64,000 nucleotides of DNA, from NCBI RefSeq assembly GCF_031143425.1, contig NC_090444.1, positions 60,507,533-60,571,532 of the forward strand. The letters are read 5' to 3'. The stretch's first letter is position 1. Each line of letters starts with the position of its first letter. This DNA comes from Pleurodeles waltl. Its lineage: Eukaryota; Chordata; Amphibia; Caudata; Salamandridae. This document shows, piece by piece, positions 41,684 to 51,091 of this stretch. Under the pieces are notes generated by a model. That model was not told the DNA's origin. It saw only the letters and a program-made list of their open reading frames with translations, and ran no database searches. A program made the translations under genes and the position numbers.

Positions 41684-44365
41684 ATTGTTGTAGGAAGTTG
41701 GCTCTGTATGTACTATTTCAAAGTAAGAAATAGCATGCACAGAGTCCAAGGGTTCCCCTTAGAGGTAAGATAGTGGCAAAAAAAGATCATTCTAATGCTC
41801 TATTTTGTGGTAGTGTGGTCGAGCAGTAGGCTTATCAGAGGGTAGTGTAAAGCATTTGTTGTACACGCACAGGCAATAAATGAGGAACACACACTCAAAG
41901 ACAATTCCAGGCCAATAGTTTTTTATATAGAAAAATATATTTTCTTAGTTTATTTTAAGAACCAAAGGTTCAAGAGTTACAAACAATACTTTAAATGAAA
42001 GGTATTTCACTCAGGTATCGTAGGAACTTTGAATCATCACAATAGCATGTACAGTTTTGGCAAAAATGGCAATAAGCTATTTTAAAAATGGACACAGTGC
42101 AAAAATCAACAGCTCCTAGGGGAGGTAAGTATTTGTTAGGTTCACAGGTAAGTAAAGCACTTACAAGGTTCAAAGTTGGGTCCAAGGTAGCCCACCGTTG
42201 GGGGTTCAAGGCAACCCCAAAGTTACCACACCAGCAGCTCAGGACCGGTCAGGTGCAGAGGTCAAAGTGGTGCCCAAAACACATAGGCTTCAAAGGAAAT
42301 AGGGGTGCCCCGGTTCCAGTCTGCCAGCAGGTAAGTACCGCGACTTCGGAGGGCAGACCAGGGGGGTTTTGTAGGGCACCGGGGAGGACACAAGTAGGCA
42401 CAGAAAGTACACCCTCAGCGGCACAGGGGCAGCTGGGTGCAGAGTGCGAACAGGCGTCGGGTTTGCAATAAGATTCAATGGGAGACCCAGGGGTCTCTTC
42501 AGCGATGCAGGGAGGCAAGGAGGGGGCTCCTCGGGGTAGCCACCACCTGGGCTAGGAAGAGGGCCGCCTGGGGGTCGCTCGTGCACTGGAGTTCGGATCC
42601 TTCCGGTCCTGGGGGCTGCGGGTGCAGTGTATTTCCCAGGCGTCGGGTTCTTTGAAGCCGGCAGTCGCGGTCAGGGGGGGCCTCTGGATTCCCTCTGCAG
42701 GCTTCGCTGTGGGGGGGTCAAGGGGGTCAACTCTGGCTACTCACGGGCTCGCAGTCGCCGGGGAGTCCTCCCTGTACTGTTGGTTTTCCGCAGGTCAAGC
42801 CGGGGGCGTCAGGTGCAGAGTGGAAAGTCTCACGCTTCCGGCGGGAAACGTGTGGTCTTTAAAAGTTGCTTCTTTGTTGCAAAGTTGCAGTTTCTTTGGA
42901 ACAGGGCCGCTGTCCTCAGGAGTTTCTTGGTCCTTTGAGATGCAGGGTAGTCCTCTGAGGCTTCAGAGGTCGCTGGACCCTGGGGTACGCGTTGCTATTG
43001 CAGTTTTTCTTGAAGTGGGGAGACAGGCCGGTAGGGCTGGGGCCAAAGCAGTTGGTGTCTCCGTCTTCTCTGCAGGACTTCAGGTCAGCAGTCCTTCTTC
43101 GTCTTCAGGTTGCAGGAATCTAGTTTCCTAGGTTCTGGGGAGCCCCTAAATACTGAATTTAGGGGTGTGTTTAGGTCTGGGAGCACAGTAGCCAATGGCT
43201 ACTGTCCTTGAGGGTGGCTACACCTTCTTAGTGTCTCCTCCCTGAGGGGAGGGGGGCACATCCCTATCCCTATTGGGGGAATCCTCCAAAACCAAGATGG
43301 AGGATTTCTAAAGGCAGGGGTCACCTCAGCTCAGGACACCTTAGGGGCTGTCCTGACTGGTGGGTGACTCCTCTTTGTTTTTCTCATTATCTCCCCTGGA
43401 CTTGCCGCCAAAAGTGGGGGCTGTGCCCAGGGGGCGGGCATCTCCACTAGCTAGAGTGCCCTGGGGCATTGTAACACGAAGTCTGAGCCTTTGAGGCTCA
43501 CTGCTAGGTGTTACAGTTCCTGCAGGACCACCTCCACCCAGAGCAGGCTTTTGTTTCTGTCCTCAGAGAGCACCAAGGACCTCACCACATGGGGTCAGAA
43601 ACTCGTCTCCCAGCAGCAGGCTGGCACAGACCAGTCAGTCCTGCACTGAACAATCGGGTAAAATACAGGGGGCATCTCTAAGATGCCCATTGTGTGCATT
43701 TTTTAATAAATCCAACACTGGCATCAGTGTGGGTTTATTATTCTGAGAAGTTTGATACCAAACTTCCCAGTATTCAGTGTAGCCATTATGGAGCTGTGGA
43801 GTTCGTTTTTGACAAACTCCCAGACCATATACTTAATATGGCCACACTGTACTTACAATGCCTAAAAATAGACTTAGACACTGTAGGGGCATATTGCTCA
43901 TGCAGCTATGCCCTCACCTGTGATGTAGTGCACCCTGCCTTAGGGCTGTAAGGCCTGCTAGAGGGGTGACTTACCTATGCCACAGGCAATATTTTGTGTG
44001 CATGGCATCCTGAGGGGGATGCCATGTCCACTTTGCCTTTTTCTCCCCACCAACACACACAATCTGCAATAGCAGTGTGCATGTGTTGGGTGAGGGGGTC
44101 CCTTAGGGTGGCACAACATATGCTGCAGCCCTTAGGGACCTTCCCTGGTCACAGGGCCCTTGGTACCACTGGTACCTTTTACAAGGGACTTATCTGTGTG
44201 CCAGGGATGTGCCAATTGTGGAAACAATGGTACATTTTAGATGAAAGAACACTGGTGCTGGGGTCTGGTTAGCAGGGTTCCAGCACACTTCTCAGTCAAG
44301 TCAGCATCAGTATCAGGCAAAAAGTGGGGGGTAACTGCAACAGGGAGCCGTTTCCTTACAATTGT
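41684..44365 (-). mobile_element. Solo LTR of GYP1 type with attgt duplication
   Basis: A 2672-bp LTR (41689-44360, TGTAGGAAGTTGG ... TTTCCTTACA) flanked by attgt at 41684-41688 and 44361-44365. There is no internal region, so it most likely arose by recombination between the two LTRs of an element inserted two bases outside the DIRS-A right end. It is clearly diverged from the GYP1 LTRs. Confidence 0.92.
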
Positions 44366-44508
44366 AATATACTGTTATTATGTTCATCTTCTATTCGCTA
44401 ACCCATTTTTAGTCAAAGGTATGAGAAAACTCATGAATTATGTAGTAAAAGCACAAGCTAAATGGTCATCAGCTACACTGATCACCTCAGAGTGGGTTTT
44501 ACTGCTCT
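44366..44508. other. Flanking DNA, no feature recognised
   Basis: A short AT-rich stretch between the solo LTR and L1-B. It is the left continuation of the DNA at 51092. Confidence 0.5.
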
Positions 44509-44522
44509 TCACAGGGCATTTT
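44509..44522. repeat. L1-B target-site duplication, left copy (14 bp)
   Basis: TCACAGGGCATTTT is repeated exactly at 51078-51091. A 14-bp duplication beside an A-rich tail is typical of L1 target-primed insertion. Confidence 0.93.
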
Positions 44523-44668
44523 TTTTTATTTTTTATAAAGAACTTTTATTGATTTTTGCAAAAGAAAGAAAACCATGATACAAACATCAAAACATGATGC
44601 CAACGGGCACCCAACATTGGTCGAACCTGTGATCCCAGACAGCACTAATATTAGAGATGACATATTGT

Positions 44669-47600
44669 TCAGGTGCCTATTGCGGTCTCCCATTTCCCCC
44701 ATATCCTATTGTATTTATCCGGACATCCTCTAGCCTCATATACAAGTTTTTCACTCTGTGCGCACCAATCCACTCCCCGTCTCCATTTAGCCAGTGATGG
44801 GGCACTCTTGGCCTTCCAGTTTGCCACTATATCCCTCTTAGCCACTAAGCACGCCACCCCGAGGAAGATTCGATCCGGTCTCCTTAGTTCGGTGTCACCC
44901 ATGCTCCCAAGAAGGAGGGGCAAAGGCTCTCTTTCTATATTCTCCTGCAACACCTCAGAAACCTCCCCCAAGACAGCTCCCCAATAGGCTACCATGGCCG
45001 GGCAGGTCCATACCATGTGAAAGAAGTCGGCTGTGGGATTTCTGCAGCGGGGGCACTCCGCAGTGGGGCGGAGGCCCGCTCTGTGTAGTTTGTCGGGTGT
45101 GAGGTATGCTGTGTGCAAAAAATACGTTTGTATCAGTCTAAGACGGGTAGCAATCGCCAGGGCACGCGGGGCCATTAGCGCCTCACTCCATTCCACCTCT
45201 TCCATGGGGCCCACCCACCCCTCCCATCTCTGGCGAAGCACCCCCAGGGAACCCGAGGTGCCGGAGACCAGGGTGCGATATATCTGGGAAACACCCCCCT
45301 TGCCCAAGCTCCCCATCAGTGCCTTGGCCTCCATGGGGCTGCACTCGGGTATGGTTTCTCCCACTCGGATATGTACTGATAAGGCATGTCGGAGCTGGAG
45401 GAATCTGTGGAACTGTGTCTTATTTAATGAAAAGTTTTTCTGGAGATCTTCGAAGGATTGTATGTGTGACCCATTCCAGACATCGCCTAGTGTGGAGATG
45501 CCAATGTTATCCCAATTCTGAAACCCCTCCAGGCCCGCCACCTCCACCAATTGCCTCCCCTGCCACAATGGGGTCTGTTGGGTAAGACGGCCCCACCACC
45601 CTGTCGATTTTTGAGCCGTCCGCCATCCCTGCAGAACCACCTTGGTCACGTCCGGGATGTCTCGAGAGATCGGACCTCCATAAAGGGTGTCCCAAATCCG
45701 TGGGTATCCCATCGTTTGGAGCTCCAGTCGGTATGCCGGATCTGTCCACCCACCCCCCATCCAGTCATTAATTACAAGTATTTGTGACGCGAGGTGGTAG
45801 AAATGGATATTAGACATGCCCAAACCTCCATCATACACATCTCTCTGGCAGGTTTTGAGTGCTAACCGTGAGCGGGCTCCCCTCCATATAAATTGGCGTG
45901 CCAATGAGTCCATTTCCCCAAACCATTTCCTAGGAATGGGATGGGGAAAATTTTGCAGGAGATAGAGGAGCCTAGGGAGGATCATCATCTTGTAGAGCGC
46001 TATTCTACCAAGCAGGTTAAGAGGGAGTGTCCTCCAGTGTAGGAGATCGCTTCTAATTTTCCTGGTTAACGGTGTAACATTAAGTTCCCATGTCAACTCA
46101 GGGAGAAGTGAAATAAATATTCCCAGGTATTTAAAGCTGTTTCTTCGCACTGGAATATTCCGCTGCCAGTCCACACAGTCTCCGGAGCGGTGTAGGGGGA
46201 CCAACAGGGACTTGGCGGGATTCAGGATCAACCCCGAGGCTTCTGCGAAAAGGCTCAGGATCTCTAGCACGCGGGGGCCACTTTTAGCCGGGTTGGAGAG
46301 ATATAGGAGGACATCATCTGCGTATAGCGCCACACGGTCCTCTGCGCAAGCGGGCCAAGACCAGCCTTCGATCAGGGGATCTCCTCGCAGCAGTATCGCA
46401 AGAGGCTCTATCATTAATGCGAAGAGCAATGGGGATAGCGGGCAACCCTGCCGGGTTCCGCGGCCAATAGGGAACAGGTCAGAGACCACTCCATTCACCC
46501 GGACTCGAGCTGTCGGTTTGGAATACAGGAGTCTCACTAGGCCTCGGAATTTGGGGCCGAGTCCATTTTTCTGCAGGACCAATTCAAGGTAGGACCAATC
46601 CACTGTATCAAAGGCTTTTTCAAAGTCCAGTAAGAGTAATGCCAAGGGTGTGTGTGACAGAGTCCTGCGATGTGCCAGAGCCACATGCAGCCGCCTAATG
46701 CAGTGCCTGGTGCTACGAGTGGGCATAAAGCCACATTGATCAGGGTGCACTAGTGTGGGCATTATCTCTTTCAATCTAGAGGCCAGGGTCAAGGAAAGCA
46801 CTTTGATCTCAATATTCAGAAGTGAGATGGGTCGGTATGCCGAACAATGCCGCGATGGGGGTTGGGTTTTTGGTATCACAACTATCGTAGCTTGGTCAAT
46901 CTCGGTGGGGAATCGGCCTAGTTTCTCGGCTTCTCCATACATATTGAGTAAGTGGGGACCCAGTATATCACTGCATTTGTTATATAGCTCTGCCGGGAGT
47001 CCGTCAGGGCCTGGAGTTTTGCCCGATGCCAAGCCGGAAATTGCACTGGTTATCTCTGCGAGGCTAATAGTTTCATCCAGTCTATCTCTTGCCTCCAGGG
47101 AGATCCTGGGGAGAGTGACGTCATTCAAAAGAGGGGTCTCTTTCTCAATGGCAGGGCGGGGGTGCATTGCATAGAGGCGGGCATAGTACGAGGCAAAGCT
47201 CTGTGCAATTTCAGCAGGTGTCCTGGAGAGGGAGCCCGAGGGTTCTAAAATCTCAGGTATAACCCTGCCGGCCAGAGGGCGAGCCGCCAGCCAGTGCAGG
47301 AGCTTCCCATTTTTATCCCCCCAGCCATATATACGGGCTACCGAAGCTCTCCACATGCACCTAGCCGAGTCTAGCATTATGTGTTTAATTTCTTCTCTGA
47401 CCATAGTCAGCTGCCTCAGGGCAGTGGCAGACGAAGAGGTCGTTTGTTGGCGTTCCAGTCTCAGGGCCCTAGCCTCCAGGTCAGAGATCTGGGAGTTCCT
47501 GTCTCGCTCGCGGGTGCGGAGAAGGTGCTTGGCATGCCCTCTAAGGGTAGCCTTACAGGCGGCCCATAATGTTCCCGGGGACCGGACCGACCCCAGGTTC

Positions 47601-48445
47601 AGATCAAAATATTGGGTTAGTTGATTTCTGATCTCCTGGGTGTAGTCTTTGTCTTGAAGGTACCATGCGTTTAGGCGCCATACCGGGCGTCTGGAGGGAT
47701 CTGCTCCACCTAGGCGGACCCGCACCGGTGCGTGGTCTGAAACTCCCCGGGGAAGTATCTCTGTCCCTGTGACGCTTGAGAGGTCCAGAGCGGACATGAA
47801 TACCAGATCTATTCTGGATTGCGTCTGGTGGGCGGCCGACGTGTGGGTGTACCGACGATCCCTAGGGTGCCAGGTTCTCCATACCTCGCAAAGGCCAAGG
47901 CTCTCGGTCCAACCAGTCAGAGCCGAAGCCCTGGCTAATCTACTGGCCGTGATCTCGCCGGATACATCCAAATCGGGATCAAGAACCGCGTTGAAGTCCC
48001 CTCCCAACAGGGTGGTCCCCTGGGGCAGTCCCACAACCACTCGGCAGAGTGAGTGCAAGAAGGCATCAAGTCTCGTCGGGGGGGCATATGCCGATATAAA
48101 GTTTATCGGTGTTCCATGAAGAGTCCCCGTGGCCACAACAAATCTGCCCTGTGGGTCGACCTGCGTGGCTGTGATCACCACAGGCAGAGAGCGATGAAGT
48201 AAAATGGCTACCCCTCTAGAGCCCCTGGAGAAGCCCGCGTGGTATACTCTGTCATATCCTCCCCGCATGAGCATGGGGCACCTAGTCCCAAGGAGGTGAG
48301 TTTCCTGCAAGAGGACCACTGAGGGGGAGTACCTGCGGAGAGTGTTGAATACTGCTGAACTCTTGATCTTGTCCAACAGGCCATTTACGTTCCAGGAAAG
48401 GACCTGGGTTAGTGAGTGCCAGGCATGAGTTGCGTAGGTGTTACA
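44669..48445 (-). CDS. L1-B ORF2: endonuclease-reverse transcriptase, open
   Basis: The enzyme nicks target DNA and reverse transcribes element RNA. The AP-type endonuclease shows SWNVNGLL (just upstream of codon 1 of the counted 1235), VVLLQETHLLG, LLGGDFNAVLD, SRIDLVFMS and SDHAPVRVRL, so all catalytic positions are present. The RT shows KTPGPDGLPAELY, SAYRPISLLN, LLLDFEKAFDTVDW, GTRQGCPLSPLLFAL and the catalytic YADDVLLYL (about residues 684-687). The C-terminus has a Cys-rich motif CPRC-x8-H-x4-C. The frame extends upstream of the endonuclease to a TGA without an ATG. A non-AUG start or reinitiation after ORF1 is therefore likely, and the start given is approximate. Confidence 0.92.
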   Translation of the reverse strand, partial: CNTYATHAWHSLTQVLSWNVNGLLDKIKSSAVFNTLRRYSPSVVLLQETHLLGTRCPMLMRGGYDRVYHAGFSRGSRGVAILLHRSLPVVITATQVDPQGRFVVATGTLHGTPINFISAYAPPTRLDAFLHSLCRVVVGLPQGTTLLGGDFNAVLDPDLDVSGEITASRLARASALTGWTESLGLCEVWRTWHPRDRRYTHTSAAHQTQSRIDLVFMSALDLSSVTGTEILPRGVSDHAPVRVRLGGADPSRRPVWRLNAWYLQDKDYTQEIRNQLTQYFDLNLGSVRSPGTLWAACKATLRGHAKHLLRTRERDRNSQISDLEARALRLERQQTTSSSATALRQLTMVREEIKHIMLDSARCMWRASVARIYGWGDKNGKLLHWLAARPLAGRVIPEILEPSGSLSRTPAEIAQSFASYYARLYAMHPRPAIEKETPLLNDVTLPRISLEARDRLDETISLAEITSAISGLASGKTPGPDGLPAELYNKCSDILGPHLLNMYGEAEKLGRFPTEIDQATIVVIPKTQPPSRHCSAYRPISLLNIEIKVLSLTLASRLKEIMPTLVHPDQCGFMPTRSTRHCIRRLHVALAHRRTLSHTPLALLLLDFEKAFDTVDWSYLELVLQKNGLGPKFRGLVRLLYSKPTARVRVNGVVSDLFPIGRGTRQGCPLSPLLFALMIEPLAILLRGDPLIEGWSWPACAEDRVALYADDVLLYLSNPAKSGPRVLEILSLFAEASGLILNPAKSLLVPLHRSGDCVDWQRNIPVRRNSFKYLGIFISLLPELTWELNVTPLTRKIRSDLLHWRTLPLNLLGRIALYKMMILPRLLYLLQNFPHPIPRKWFGEMDSLARQFIWRGARSRLALKTCQRDVYDGGLGMSNIHFYHLASQILVINDWMGGGWTDPAYRLELQTMGYPRIWDTLYGGPISRDIPDVTKVVLQGWRTAQKSTGWWGRLTQQTPLWQGRQLVEVAGLEGFQNWDNIGISTLGDVWNGSHIQSFEDLQKNFSLNKTQFHRFLQLRHALSVHIRVGETIPECSPMEAKALMGSLGKGGVSQIYRTLVSGTSGSLGVLRQRWEGWVGPMEEVEWSEALMAPRALAIATRLRLIQTYFLHTAYLTPDKLHRAGLRPTAECPRCRNPTADFFHMVWTCPAMVAYWGAVLGEVSEVLQENIEREPLPLLLGSMGDTELRRPDRIFLGVACLVAKRDIVANWKAKSAPSLAKWRRGVDWCAQSEKLVYEARGCPDKYNRIWGKWETAIGT

Positions 48446-48841
48446 TAGGGCTGAGTGTCAGGCTGTGGACCCAGGGGCGACCATTCCAAACATAACAAAG
48501 AAATAATAAGAGACCTAACCAACTTATTCCTATTCCTATCTAAACTAACTTCAAAAACCCCACCCCCCAACCACCCCCCTCCCCATACTCCCACCCCGGA
48601 AGCATCTGTCGCCCAAATACCCAACCAAAACCAGACAGCCAGCAGGACTGTCCTTGGGGTGGAGTGGTGGACCCCTCCATATAGTCGGATCAATTACAAT
48701 TAGAGAAAGCCTGCCAAGTCTCGGGTGTCATATATTAGGGAGGCTTGGCGCCTTCTATAGTGACCCTTGTAAGGTCTGCATAGGTAAGTCTGACATCCCA
48801 AGTCTTTTGGACTCCCATCAGTGGGTGTCAAATGCGTCATA
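48446..48841 (-). other. L1-B spacer between ORF1 and ORF2
   Basis: About 370-400 bp with a C-rich run on the plus strand at 48555-48600 (G-rich in the transcript). A short frame of 94 codons exists here, but it shows no domain. The space could act in ORF2 reinitiation; nothing specific is visible. Confidence 0.45.
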
Positions 48842-49975
48842 TTAACCAAGGGCCGGGGACTGGCTCAAGTTGTTGTCATCTATTGATTGGTTTGGGGTCT
48901 GAGGCCCCGAGGGTTCCGCGGGTTCCCTCTCTGTTTGTGAGCCAAAGTCTCGGATTTCCTCATTATTTTCCAAGGTGTTTGTGTCTTTCGGTCTCCCTCT
49001 CCGGGATCTGGTGCGCCTCCGGCTCCTCCGGGGACCTCCCGGGGCGAGGGGACCAACCCGAGGGGCCCTCTCCGAGTGTCCCGAGGGCCCCCCTCGGGCT
49101 CCGACACCCTCCTCCGTCAGCCAGTCCCAAGCCTCTTCAGGTGTTTCAAAAAAATGCGCTCGCCCGGCCAGGAGGACCTTGAGCCGCGCGGGGAAGAGGA
49201 GCATGTATGAAAGTTGCATCGCTCTAAGTTTCTGCTTAACGTGTTCGTACGACCGGCGGCGGGTCTGGACCTCACGGGTATAGTCTGGAAAAATTAGGAT
49301 TTTATGGTTCTCCCATTGAAGATCTTCCAACCTCCTAGCCTCTTTAAGGATATTGTCTCTATCTTTGAAGTTGAAGAAGCGCGCAATCATTGGACGTTTT
49401 GGGCCGCCTGGAGGGGGGCGCGGAGCCAATGCCCTGTGTGCTCTTTCGATCGCGAACCAGGGCGAAAGGGACTGCTCTGGCATCCAGGTTTTAATCCACT
49501 TCTCTAGGAACTCAGATGCACCACCATCTTCTATGCCCTCTGGGAGTCCGATGAAACGCAGGTTATTGCGTCTTGACCGGTTTTCTGCATCTTCCGCACG
49601 GCGGTGAAGCTCGCCGGTTCGGGTCTGCAGCTGGGCCACTTTACTTCTGAGGTCGGCTAGGTCGTTTTCAGTCTGGGAGACTCTAGTTTCAACCTCAGTG
49701 ATCCGGTTCACTGCGTTTCTGAGGTCCTGTCGGACAAGACCCACGTCTTCTCGCACTTCCCCGATCTTAGTCTCTACCGCAGACTGTGATGATTGAATGG
49801 CTTGAAGGATGGCACTCACTCCGTCTGGTGCGGGGCCTCCGCTGGCTGTGTCTCCCTCTCCTCGCTGGCCCGCCGGCGTCGTGAACTGGTCAATCTTTTG
49901 CTGGGAGGGTGGGGGTTGTTTGTTCGCCTTGTCTCTCCCCATCGCAATATCGGAAACGGGAGTCAGGTAGCTCAC
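48842..49975 (-). CDS. L1-B ORF1: RNA-binding coiled-coil protein, open
   Basis: The likely start is the ATG of MGRDKANKQPPPSQ (about 49942), which fits a basic L1 ORF1 N-terminus better than the upstream ATG at 49975. A coiled coil follows (about residues 60-135: QSAVETKIGEVREDVGLVRQ ... NDLADLRSKVAQLQ), then the RRM-type RRNNLRFIGLPEGIEDGG, a C-terminal domain with RPMIARFFNFKDRDNIL and KILIFPDYT, and a long Arg/Gly/Pro-rich tail. In L1 this protein trimerises and coats the RNA. There is no stop or shift over 377 codons. The tail beyond the C-terminal domain is longer than in mammalian ORF1. Confidence 0.9.
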   Translation of the reverse strand: MSYLTPVSDIAMGRDKANKQPPPSQQKIDQFTTPAGQRGEGDTASGGPAPDGVSAILQAIQSSQSAVETKIGEVREDVGLVRQDLRNAVNRITEVETRVSQTENDLADLRSKVAQLQTRTGELHRRAEDAENRSRRNNLRFIGLPEGIEDGGASEFLEKWIKTWMPEQSLSPWFAIERAHRALAPRPPPGGPKRPMIARFFNFKDRDNILKEARRLEDLQWENHKILIFPDYTREVQTRRRSYEHVKQKLRAMQLSYMLLFPARLKVLLAGRAHFFETPEEAWDWLTEEGVGARGGPSGHSERAPRVGPLAPGGPRRSRRRTRSRRGRPKDTNTLENNEEIRDFGSQTEREPAEPSGPQTPNQSIDDNNLSQSPALG

Positions 49976-51077
49976 TTCTTGCGGTCTTTCAAGTCCAGCC
50001 TAGGTCCCCTGCGCGTTTGTAGTTACCACAGTTATAAAGAGGGCGTGGGGAGAGGTGTTCAGGCCCAAGTTGTGGTCTTCTCCACCTTTGGCATCCGGTG
50101 GCTCCACGATGGGTCCGGCTCCATCTCGACCCAGCCGCTAACCGCCATTAGGTATTAAATGGTAAGGGGGGGGTAGGGCATCCTCTTCCCTAACTCCTCT
50201 CCCCTCCCCCACCCTGTTGTCACTTCGTGCCGTTACCTTCAGTAGGGCCTCGACCGGCCCCAGGGCTGATCACGCTGCACCCGCGGCGCCATGAAGTCAC
50301 TCAAGGCCTATGCCCTTCGTTGGGCCGGATCACGGTGTGTTTCTCGGCGCGGCAGCGGTCCGCGGTGGGCCCGTTCAGAACGGGAACCCGGAGAGGGTGG
50401 CCCCAAGTCTTTCCGTTCAATTTTGGTTATTCGGACGTGTCAGTATCCTCAGAGAGGCCTCGTCCCATCCCGGTGTCTCCGCCACATTCCGCGGACCCTC
50501 AGCACACCTCTGTCATCACTCACGACACCAGGAAGTCCCTCTCCGCAAACGCCCCTCCGCCGCTCCAGCCCCGGCCCGCAGGGTCTCCCCTGGGTGCAGC
50601 GCAGCCTCTCAGCTCTCCTCGGCCGATGCCCTCGAGCCGGCGCACGGCCGCAGCGCCACCCACACAGCGCTCTCTCCCCCTAGATGCAGCAGCACTGCTC
50701 CTGCATGCCGCGGGGACCACGTTTGGAGCGCAGCCTCAGCTCCCTCCAGGGTTCTTTCCTCACCCCGCCACACCTCCGCTCCAGCTCGACCGCATCGGGC
50801 GGGATCGTCGGTTCGGCCCCGACTCAGCCGCGGAAATCAGCCCCAGCCGCCATTTTGTTTCCAGGGACGGATCGGACGGATCGGGCGCGGCTCGGGAACG
50901 GGGCCGCTCTCATGAAGTTACTCGCCGCCGGAGATTCCCAGGGGTCCAGGGGTCGCAAGGATCGTCAAGACGACGTCCTCAACTCGGTCAGGCCACTCTA
51001 ACTACGGGCGGATGACGGAGGGGTCCAGAGCACTCTCAGAGTGCGACCGCCATCTTGACGCCCGAAGCCACGCCCCC
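49976..51077 (-). promoter_or_regulatory. L1-B 5' UTR, GC- and CpG-rich
   Basis: About 1.1 kb with many CpG. The region starts at the element's 5' end with GGGGGCGTGGCTTC and soon has AAGATGGCGG, a YY1-like ATGG core near the start that is also known in mammalian L1 promoters. Long open frames on the plus strand (50227-51015) follow from base composition and show no domain. Confidence 0.55.
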
Positions 51078-51091
51078 TCACAGGGCATTTT
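51078..51091. repeat. L1-B target-site duplication, right copy
   Basis: Exact repeat of 44509-44522. Confidence 0.93.

Larger units (their letters stand above)
44523..51077 (-). mobile_element. L1-B: full-length L1-type retrotransposon, both ORFs open
   Basis: About 6.55 kb on the minus strand. It has a GC/CpG-rich 5' UTR of about 1.1 kb that starts GGGGGCGTGGCTTCGGG (at 51077), ORF1 (48842-49975), a spacer of about 370 bp, ORF2 (44669 to about 48445), a short 3' UTR with AATAAA (44545-44550) and an A-rich tail. Exact 14-bp duplications flank it. Full length, exact duplication and uninterrupted ORFs point to a recent insertion. Confidence 0.93.

Noticed and set aside
46537..46734. Small frames on both strands inside 44669-48376
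   Set aside because: They are shadows of L1-B ORF2, which fully explains the region.
50227..51015. 262-codon plus-strand frame
   Set aside because: It is antisense to the CpG-rich 5' UTR of L1-B. Low stop frequency follows from high GC content, and overlapping frames of similar length exist.
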